Part shown: positions 1 through 5,077 of the stretch, piece by piece
How the letters are laid out: every line of letters starts with the position of its first letter
Position numbering within the stretch: position 1 is the stretch's first letter
Assembly: GCA_025936955.1 (NCBI GenBank)
Contig: JAICSL010000082.1
Coordinates: forward strand, 1 to 7,187
From: Nitrososphaeraceae archaeon
Lineage (GTDB): Archaea > Thermoproteota > Nitrososphaeria > Nitrososphaerales > Nitrososphaeraceae
Direction: 5' to 3'
DNA: 7,187 bases
Made by a program: the position numbers and the translations under genes
Notes under the pieces: generated by a model
Seen by the model: only the letters and a program-made list of their open reading frames with translations
Databases searched by the model: none
Told to the model about the DNA's origin: nothing

Positions 1-156
1 AAAAGCTTCAGGTAGCTCCCTAAGAATAGATTCAAAGAAGTAATCGGAATAATGTTCAGGTAGACTAAGCATATTAATATTGATTACTGAGCCAAGATCC
101 TGTGTTTCGCACCGGCGTATAATGTAATCGCCTACTCTTCGTAGAGCTGTTTGCAA
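1..156 (-). CDS. GNAT-family N-acetyltransferase, RimI-like (N-terminal part, cut by window edge)
   Basis: Fifty-two codons are open on the minus strand from a TTG at 156-154, directly preceded in frame by a stop (159-157), to the left edge. The translation begins MQTALRRVGDYIIRRCETQD and continues through INMLSLPEHYSDYFFESIL to RELPEAF. This is the layout of the first strand and first two helices of GNAT enzymes of the RimI/Ard1 type: IRR-x-(4)-D, then N-x-x-x-LPE-x-Y, then FFE, then a P-E-A-F entering the next strand. RimI-type enzymes transfer acetyl from acetyl-CoA to protein N-terminal amines. The acetyl-CoA-binding loop lies outside the window, so the substrate is not determined. The TTG is the only usual start codon upstream of the conserved first strand; no Shine-Dalgarno is seen, and a TATA-like box about 27 bases upstream suggests a leaderless message. 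The gene is short here only because it is truncated by the window. Confidence 0.75.
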   Translation of the reverse strand, partial: MQTALRRVGDYIIRRCETQDLGSVININMLSLPEHYSDYFFESILRELPEAF

Positions 157-159
157 CTA

Positions 160-511
160 TTTGGTTAGAGATAAAATAGTATTTAATCTTATCAACACTA
201 GCGAATACAAATGTTCAGTGGTATTCTAGACAAGCATAACTATTCTATTATAAACCTGACTGTCTATCACCGCAAGAACTAATTATATTTTGAGTTTTAC
301 TAGATAAAGGCTTTATTCAATGCAATACATACTATTCCATACTTCTTTCAGAAGGTCTTAAATCCAAAAATATTCGTTTCTCTATCTTCAAGTTTAGGAT
401 TATCCTTTAATCAAGTAAGGCTTCAACTACTATCTATAATTGGTTTCATTATATCCTTTTGTGATAATTTGGTAATTATAAGACTAACACTATTAAATTA
501 ATAAGATAAAG
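160..511. other. AT-rich intergenic region without a supported gene
   Basis: This stretch of about 350 bases lies between the corA stop and the acetyltransferase start, both genes on the minus strand. I see no uninterrupted reading frame of useful length, no complete tRNA and no repeat array. It should contain the 3' end of the corA transcript and the acetyltransferase promoter. A short palindrome, GGATTATCC at 397-405, and a tRNA D-arm-like string at 213-223 are the only local structures noticed, and neither is convincing. Confidence 0.5.
179..188 (-). promoter_or_regulatory. Putative archaeal TATA box for the acetyltransferase gene
   Basis: On the minus strand this reads GATTAAATAC, a TATA-like box centred about 27 bases before the TTG at 156. 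That spacing would place transcription start at or next to the start codon, giving a leaderless mRNA. AT-rich DNA makes chance matches common. Confidence 0.35.
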
Positions 512-1474
512 TTAATCATACATTCTAACCCATCCCAGACGACTGAAATACCAAAGCATCACTAAGGTAGATATAACTGATGCCACAACTAATATAATTA
601 AAGTGGTATATGGTCCAAGGAATATCCAAGGTTGAGCAAGGGAGCCAGGTAAATTAATGTTCATCCCATAAATTGTCGATAGAACTGTAGCCGGAAGTGA
701 GAGAGTAAAAAGGATTGTGAGGACTGCTAGAATTTTATTTGATCTTTCAGTACTTAGCATATAGTCGGTATCTTTGTAGATCTCTATGGTTTCTTTGGCC
801 TCATCTAGCGTTTCTAGGACCTTGTCAATGTGATCTTCTACATTAGCAAAGTATGGCGAGAGATCATCTTCTGAGAATTTTTGTATATCTTTTATCATTT
901 TCAATACCGTTCGTCTGAGTGGAATAACAATACGTCTTAGTGCTGTTATCTCTCTTCTCAAAAATGAGATCTCTTTAGCATCAGATTTAGTATCATCAAA
1001 TACTACATCCTCAATATCATCCAAATTCCCCATTATTTTCATCAATATGTGTAAGAGATCATCAACCAGAGAATCAATCAAGCTATGAAGAAGGTAACCG
1101 GGGGACTTGCCCATAAGAGCTTGGCGCTGAGTACTACTTTGTTTACATAGTTCAAACATCTCTAGGAGCGGTTTGAGATCTCCCTGATGAACTGTCACTA
1201 GATAATTTGGTCCTATAAATATTGACAGTTGACTAAACTTGAATATACTTTTATCTTTCTGTAGGGCAGGGAAGTGAAGTATGATGAAAACATAATCTTC
1301 ATACTTATCTACTTTAGGAAGTTGTATTTTAGATAAACAATCTTCAATATCTAGCTCATGAAAATGGTAATTCTGTTCAAGGATTTTCATATTATTTCGT
1401 GTAGGGTTTCGAATATCTGTCCACACAAAGCTGTCATTCATAACCGTATCCAGATGGCCTTGAGCATATTCCAT
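512..1474 (-). CDS. corA: CorA-family magnesium/divalent metal ion transporter
   Basis: This 320-residue protein is a membrane channel-type transporter that takes up Mg2+ (or Co2+/Ni2+) across the cytoplasmic membrane, normally as a homopentamer. The N-terminal cytoplasmic domain spans roughly residues 1-240 and includes a long acidic and charged helical stretch (about 135-245) that forms the stalk helix in this family. The first membrane helix is about 248-269 and ends in the signature YGMN (GMN at 270-272), the selectivity-filter motif of CorA. A second helix spans about 288-310, followed by a short basic/aromatic tail (SRLGWVRMYD), as expected with both termini in the cytoplasm. Length and two-helix topology fit the family. 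The loop after GMN (INLPGSLAQPW) lacks the acidic residues present in some CorA proteins. The ATG at 1474 is preceded by a weak purine stretch (GAAGG) about ten bases upstream and a TATA-like box. It is transcribed alone, away from the 5S gene. Confidence 0.93.
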   Translation of the reverse strand: MEYAQGHLDTVMNDSFVWTDIRNPTRNNMKILEQNYHFHELDIEDCLSKIQLPKVDKYEDYVFIILHFPALQKDKSIFKFSQLSIFIGPNYLVTVHQGDLKPLLEMFELCKQSSTQRQALMGKSPGYLLHSLIDSLVDDLLHILMKIMGNLDDIEDVVFDDTKSDAKEISFLRREITALRRIVIPLRRTVLKMIKDIQKFSEDDLSPYFANVEDHIDKVLETLDEAKETIEIYKDTDYMLSTERSNKILAVLTILFTLSLPATVLSTIYGMNINLPGSLAQPWIFLGPYTTLIILVVASVISTLVMLWYFSRLGWVRMYD

Positions 1475-1510
1475 TTTAGTATAACCTTCTTTGTTACATT
1501 TAGCATTACA

Positions 1511-1520
1511 CTATAATATT
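1511..1520 (-). promoter_or_regulatory. Putative TATA box for corA
   Basis: The minus strand reads AATATTATAG with an A-rich flank (AGA) just upstream. Its centre is about 42 bases before the corA ATG, predicting a leader of around 15 bases that contains the weak GAAGG ribosome-binding sequence. This is a pattern match only. Confidence 0.4.
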
Positions 1521-1740
1521 TCTATTTGATTCATAGTAGCATCTACCCTAAAATTGGTGCTATTCGTCGATTCTTTACTTAGTATTAGAGAATAATATTT
1601 GCATACTTAGATAAATCAGGACAATGTACTCGGGTATAGGTTTTACGTTGACATATGCAAATTGTTCTAATTATCGTAAAGACAACAATTGTGTGGATTT
1701 ATGTACACTTTCCCTCTCCTCATCATGTCATATTCATGCT

Positions 1741-1749
1741 TGTATATAG
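1741..1749 (+). promoter_or_regulatory. Putative TATA box for the 5S rRNA gene
   Basis: The plus strand reads TGTATATAG. Its centre is about 34 bases before the predicted mature 5' end, so transcription would start near 1771-1773 and a few leader bases would be trimmed from the precursor. It is the best TATA-like match in the correct zone. Confidence 0.4.
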
Positions 1750-1777
1750 GAAGGTTAATTTGACCCTTATGATGTTC

Positions 1778-1902
1778 AATACTAGAGCCGGCCATAGTGA
1801 TAGGGCGCGACCCGGTCCCATTCCGAACCCGGAAGTCAAACCTATCGTCGCTGCTGTAATACTGACCTGCGTGAGCGGTTGGAAACCAGCAGTGCTGGTA
1901 TC
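1778..1902 (+). rRNA. rrf: 5S ribosomal RNA
   Basis: The core at 1811-1836 contains CCCGGTCCCATTCCGAACCC followed by GGAAGT, the nearly universal helix III and loop C region of 5S rRNA. The terminal helix closes correctly: ATACTAG at 1779-1785 pairs over seven base pairs (one of them U-G) with CTGGTAT at 1895-1901, giving a molecule of about 125 nucleotides. The CCATAG near 1792-1797 matches the helix II side, and the GGTTGG near 1877-1882 lies in the helix IV/V region. The gene is not next to 16S or 23S rRNA here, as is common in Nitrososphaeria where 5S is transcribed separately. Ends are set from the terminal helix and may be off by one or two bases. Open frames across this region are non-coding. 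Confidence 0.95.
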
Positions 1903-1968
1903 ACTTAATATAAACATGATAGTCTTGACGTTCATTAAAGGTATAATAGTACATAGATGACTAATACA

Positions 1969-1974
1969 TTTTTT
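1969..1974 (+). terminator. Possible T-run terminator downstream of 5S rRNA
   Basis: A run of six T residues lies about 67 bases past the 5S 3' end. Archaeal RNA polymerase terminates at T-rich tracts without needing a hairpin, and this is the first clear T-run downstream on the plus strand. Its distance from the mature end makes it only a candidate. Confidence 0.3.
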
Positions 1975-2030
1975 GAACCAAGGCTATATAACTGCTGATG
2001 AATTCTTAATATTACTTACTTGTATAGCTA

Positions 2031-2043
2031 AAAATAAAAAAAG
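2031..2043 (-). terminator. Possible T-rich terminator for the 2124-2792 gene
   Basis: The plus strand is an A-rich tract interrupted by one T, so the minus strand is a long T-rich tract about 80 bases after the TGA at 2124-2126. With the T-run at 1969-1974 on the other strand, this would insulate the convergent 5S and unknown-protein transcripts. Only base composition supports it. Confidence 0.3.
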
Positions 2044-2123
2044 TTAGTTACTATTTTGAACACGATATATCAATAGAACGGTGACTAAATTGCTCAAAAT
2101 CATTAAAAGTAACAGAAAAATTC

Positions 2124-2792
2124 TCAAATATCTGCGTCGTCGCCTAAATGAATCTGTTTTAGTAGTTCACGAATATTCACGCCTATACGATCAACTATTT
2201 TATAGACTGACAGTAGTCCAGAAGGATCCCATATACGCGTTTCGACAATACAGGCAAAGTTAACTACCTTGACAGAGAGCTTTCTTGTCTCTTCATTCGC
2301 TATATTCATACTAAACAAATTATAAAGTGTACTATCTTTTGTAAGAATCCCTGCAAGTACTCCCCCGCTCCAACCCAGCCTAGTGACCCGTCCATCACAT
2401 AAGGTGAAGTATGGTTCAGCATCCAATAACTTGTGGGCATTATAATCATCTTCTATTATATGCCTGTTCTCTATTATACAATAAGCATTGTAAAATGGGC
2501 CCATTCGCATTACATCTTCTATACCTATATAGTCAATACTTTCTCCATGTATCTTTACAAAACCATCTCTATGCAATAACCATCTTTCAAGGTAAGGACG
2601 TATAACATATGATATATCATAATAAAAATTACCAACTTTACAGTCAACTCCAAGAGATGACAACCCATCGATAAAACTTTGCAATGGAAATACGGGCAAC
2701 ACTATTTCAATTATAATAAATGGAGTATCAATATATTTAATATACGAGTATATTTTCATCCTGGATAACATGTGTACTATCTTATCTAGCAA
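2124..2792 (-). CDS. Protein of unknown function, possibly lacking its N-terminus
   Basis: I do not recognise this protein of up to 222 residues. The open frame begins with TTG at 2792; in-frame ATG alternatives at 2771 and 2759 would shorten it by 7 or 11 residues, and none has a good ribosome-binding site or a clear TATA box at leaderless distance. It is soluble-looking: no signal peptide, and the hydrophobic FIIIEIVLPVF stretch (about 25-35) is more like a buried beta strand than a membrane helix. The sequence is a mixture of short strands and helices, with several aromatic residues and single cysteines at 51, 105, 132 and 181, and it ends in an acidic GDDADI. The first residues (HMLSRMKIYSYIKYI) resemble the recognition-helix-plus-wing end of a helix-turn-helix, which would make this the effector part of a transcription regulator, but that is a weak impression. 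An open fragment immediately upstream in another frame could be the missing beginning. It stands alone between 5S rRNA and pepA. Confidence 0.6.
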   Translation of the reverse strand: MLDKIVHMLSRMKIYSYIKYIDTPFIIIEIVLPVFPLQSFIDGLSSLGVDCKVGNFYYDISYVIRPYLERWLLHRDGFVKIHGESIDYIGIEDVMRMGPFYNAYCIIENRHIIEDDYNAHKLLDAEPYFTLCDGRVTRLGWSGGVLAGILTKDSTLYNLFSMNIANEETRKLSVKVVNFACIVETRIWDPSGLLSVYKIVDRIGVNIRELLKQIHLGDDADI

Positions 2793-2799
2793 TACAGAA

Positions 2800-2991
2800 T
2801 TAGCTTTTTTCCAAGGTATTGCAATTAACTTGTTTTATTAGAGCCCATAACAACATATCTATCAGATGAGTATGTTCATACGTTTTCATTCTGATAATAT
2901 TTGTTATGCGTTTCAGGGGAATTTTATGGTAAGTGATAGTCGCTTTAAATAACCTAATAGATGCTAAGATAGTATATTTCCTATGGATCAA
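2800..2991 (-). pseudogene. Possible frameshifted N-terminal fragment of the 2124-2792 gene
   Basis: An open frame of 63 codons (TTG at 2991, or ATG at 2889 for a 29-residue version) ends eight bases before the next gene's TTG, in a different frame. The distal part reads MKTYEHTHLIDMLLWALIKQ, which looks like a real amphipathic helix. An A6 run (minus strand, at 2805-2810) sits just ahead of its stop codon. Removing one A there joins the two frames into one reading frame of about 254 residues from 2889, or about 288 from 2991. The join gives TLEKANSVLLDKIVHMLSRM, a plausible helix-turn-helix. It could be a decayed gene, a sequencing error in a homopolymer, or a chance open frame. Confidence 0.35.
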
Positions 2992-3116
2992 TATAGGTTA
3001 TACTTTCGATTTTGTTATCCCACTCTAGTTTAGATTTATTATCAACTGGAATCCGTTCTATTGCTTTAGATCAGCATTTTTCTAGAGTATGGTAAGCATA
3101 TAATCAACTTCTATCC

Positions 3117-3122
3117 AAAAAA
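3117..3122 (-). terminator. Possible T-run terminator downstream of pepA
   Basis: The minus strand carries TTTTTT about 30 bases after the pepA TAG (3154-3152). Archaeal transcription often ends at such tracts. No strong hairpin is evident. Confidence 0.4.
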
Positions 3123-3151
3123 TAGATCTGATTTATGGTAACAATAACTAG

Positions 3152-4645
3152 CTATAACTCATTATTACTATTTTCAAGAAATTTAATTAATGTCCTGATT
3201 CCGAATCCTGTTGCCCCTTTTGGGTTATAACTTCGATCATAAGTGCCGTCCTGAGTCCACGCAGTTCCGGCAATATCCAAATGCACCCATGGCACATCTT
3301 TGATAAAGTTAGACAAAAATGCTGCTGCAGTTATAGCACCTCCTGCTCTTCCCCCGATATTTTTTATATCTGCAACGACGCTCTTGATCTGCTCATGAAA
3401 TTCATCGAATAAGGGAAGCTCCCACATTTTTTCACCAGTACTTTCACCATATTTTCGTAACTTATTTATTAGTTCGGAATTCGTTCCCATCATTGCTGCT
3501 ACGTTCGCACCAAGGGCAATAATGCAGGCACCTGTTAGGGTTGCCATATCGATAACTGCTTTTGGCTTATAAGTATCTATACCGTAAGCCATAGCATCAG
3601 CAAGAATCAACCTACCTTCGGCATCTGTATTTACAACTTCTACAGTCTTACCATTATACATTTTGATTACATCTCCTGGCCTATAGGAAGTCCCAGAAGG
3701 CATATTTTCTACGCTGGGAACAATACCTACCACATTTACGGGAAGATTTAACAATGCAATTGCCCTCACGATTGCCAGAACATTGCAGCCTCCACATTTA
3801 TCAAATTTCATCTCTTCCATCTTGTCACCTGGTTTTAACGAAATGCCGCCAGTATCAAAAGTAACTGCTTTTCCAACCAAAAGATATGGTTTCTCATTAT
3901 CAGTGGTACCGTTATATTCTAAAATTATCAATTTCGGTGGATTGTTGCTACCTTTTCCGACAGATATAATGGCTGATAATCCAATAGATTCCATTTCATA
4001 ACGTTCTAGAATTCTTGATTTTATTAGATCTTCATTAGTAAGTGACAATGCAAAGCTTGTTAATTGAGCCGGGGAACAGTCGTTAGGAGGGAGATTGCTT
4101 AGGTCACGTCCAAAATTTACTGATTCACTAATTATTTTTGATTTATCTACTACAGATTGAAACTTAGATTCATCAGAATTGACTAGAATTGTGACAGAAC
4201 TAAAATCAGAATCCACTTTTTTAATTGTCTTGTATCTATTAAACGAATATAAAGAAAGATAAATACCTTCGGACATTGCTTCTATCAAATCTACATCTGT
4301 CTTAGAAAAAGGAATAATACAAAATTCTGTTAATCCGAGATTTTTTGCATGTAAAGCAGCCTTTCCTGCAATAATTCTTGCCTTTTCGTTTGTAAATCCC
4401 TCCTTAATACCAAGGCCAATCAACATAATTCTCTTCATTGGTCCTTTGCCCATTGTGTGCAAAACGAAATTCGATCCTTCAGTACCTTCAAATTCTTTTT
4501 CTGAATTTTCTTTGATAACTGAAAGTATTTCGGGATCTAATTGGTTTAGCTCCAAGTTTTCCTTTTCATTCTCAAAAATGCCAATAACTAAAAGTGATGT
4601 TTGTTTATAAAGGGATTTTCCATTCTCTACTTTGATCTGAACCAT
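3152..4645 (-). CDS. pepA: Leucyl aminopeptidase (cytosol aminopeptidase, family M17)
   Basis: This 497-residue cytoplasmic enzyme removes N-terminal amino acids from peptides using two divalent metals, usually as a homohexamer, and so finishes protein turnover. Residues about 1-165 form the variable N-terminal domain and about 175-490 the catalytic domain. The family signature NTDAEGRL is at 339-346. By offset to E. coli PepA (constant 11 residues), the metal ligands are K259, D264, D282, D341 and E343, and the catalytic residues K271 and R345; all are present. The block VGKAVTFDTGGISLKPG (257-273) is canonical, as is GGRAGGAITAAAFLSNF (431-447). The stretch after D282 reads KCGGC, where the usual form is M-x-GAA, so a second cysteine (C287) is unusual. 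The ATG at 4645 lacks a Shine-Dalgarno but has a TATA box about 30 bases upstream, suggesting a nearly leaderless mRNA. It is transcribed away from the transketolase operon. Confidence 0.95.
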   Translation of the reverse strand: MVQIKVENGKSLYKQTSLLVIGIFENEKENLELNQLDPEILSVIKENSEKEFEGTEGSNFVLHTMGKGPMKRIMLIGLGIKEGFTNEKARIIAGKAALHAKNLGLTEFCIIPFSKTDVDLIEAMSEGIYLSLYSFNRYKTIKKVDSDFSSVTILVNSDESKFQSVVDKSKIISESVNFGRDLSNLPPNDCSPAQLTSFALSLTNEDLIKSRILERYEMESIGLSAIISVGKGSNNPPKLIILEYNGTTDNEKPYLLVGKAVTFDTGGISLKPGDKMEEMKFDKCGGCNVLAIVRAIALLNLPVNVVGIVPSVENMPSGTSYRPGDVIKMYNGKTVEVVNTDAEGRLILADAMAYGIDTYKPKAVIDMATLTGACIIALGANVAAMMGTNSELINKLRKYGESTGEKMWELPLFDEFHEQIKSVVADIKNIGGRAGGAITAAAFLSNFIKDVPWVHLDIAGTAWTQDGTYDRSYNPKGATGFGIRTLIKFLENSNNEL

Positions 4646-4670
4646 ACTATATTTTTAAAATTTGTGGCGT

Positions 4671-4680
4671 ATTTTAAAGT
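4671..4680 (-). promoter_or_regulatory. Putative TATA box for pepA
   Basis: The minus strand reads ACTTTAAAAT, centred about 30 bases before the ATG at 4645. With the usual archaeal spacing the transcript would begin 3-5 bases before the start codon. Confidence 0.45.
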
Positions 4681-5046
4681 ATTGTAAGCATTGTAAAGAA
4701 ATATGAAGAGCATTGTACTTTCTTAATTAGAAAATTACGGTTAAATTTGATTTGATGGTTTGTTTGCTACTAACATCGCTACTTCAAATTTGCTGCTCGT
4801 CTCGACTAGAACACTTAGAGAGTGTGAAAACTAAATCAATATTACATATAGATTTGTGTTCTGAAGTAGGTGTAGTGTGATTCTTGATCTTCTAATTATA
4901 GGTACATAGTAATTCCAGTTCAAGTTTGATTACTATAACAGGTAACAAGGAAATAATTATAGGTTGTCCCTCCTATATGTTTTGTTAGAATTTAATCGAC
5001 CTACAACTATATCTTTTTATTTTCCTAATGCAGCCTTTCTCCAATG

Positions 5047-5055
5047 GTATTTAAT
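5047..5055 (+). promoter_or_regulatory. Putative TATA box for the transketolase-epimerase gene
   Basis: The sequence GTATTTAAT is centred about 27 bases upstream of the ATG at 5078, the spacing expected for a leaderless transcript that begins at that ATG. This match is the main reason for preferring 5078 over ATG codons at 5054, 5063 and 5090. Confidence 0.4.
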
Positions 5056-5077
5056 GCGTCCAATGGTAGTTATAACT

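Larger units (their letters stand above)
1475..1777. other. Intergenic region between corA and the 5S rRNA gene
   Basis: About 300 bases separate the divergently transcribed corA (minus) and 5S rRNA (plus) genes. It holds the proposed TATA boxes for both. Open frames near 1655-1777 continue straight through the 5S gene and are not credible proteins. I see no other RNA gene in it. Confidence 0.5.
4646..5077. other. Divergent intergenic region between pepA and the transketolase operon
   Basis: This stretch of 432 bases separates two divergently transcribed genes and contains the promoter candidates for both. The final 114 bases are open in the transketolase frame back to a TTG at 4964, but that translation (hydrophobic, no family similarity) is probably leader or promoter DNA. 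I see no RNA gene or strong repeat; an imperfect AAATC/GATTT inverted pair around 4832-4855 is weak. Confidence 0.5.

Noticed and set aside
213..223. GTTCAGTGGTA resembles a tRNA D-arm (as in glycine tRNA).
   Set aside because: No acceptor stem pairs around it, no anticodon arm follows, and no GTTCGA-type T-arm appears within a tRNA length, so the match is by chance.
397..405. GGATTATCC palindrome in the corA-acetyltransferase spacer.
   Set aside because: It is a single short palindrome without a second copy or a promoter next to it; it may be a binding site but nothing supports that.
350..449. Minus-strand frame starting MKPIIDSS and continuing through two stops to LKDNPKLEDRE, suggestive of a decayed gene.
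   Set aside because: It is short and interrupted by two stops, and I recognise no family; it is indistinguishable from random AT-rich translation.
1655..1960. Open frames on both strands across this region.
   Set aside because: They overlap the 5S rRNA gene, whose terminal helix and core are clear; the translations have no protein-like features.
2081..2605. Plus-strand open frames at 2081-2263 and 2411-2605.
   Set aside because: They lie mainly opposite the 2124-2792 minus-strand gene, have no recognisable motif and no clear promoter or ribosome-binding site.
4964..5077. In-frame upstream extension of the transketolase-epimerase gene from a TTG.
   Set aside because: The 38 added residues are not similar to transketolase, and a TATA-like box lies inside this stretch at the correct distance from ATG 5078.
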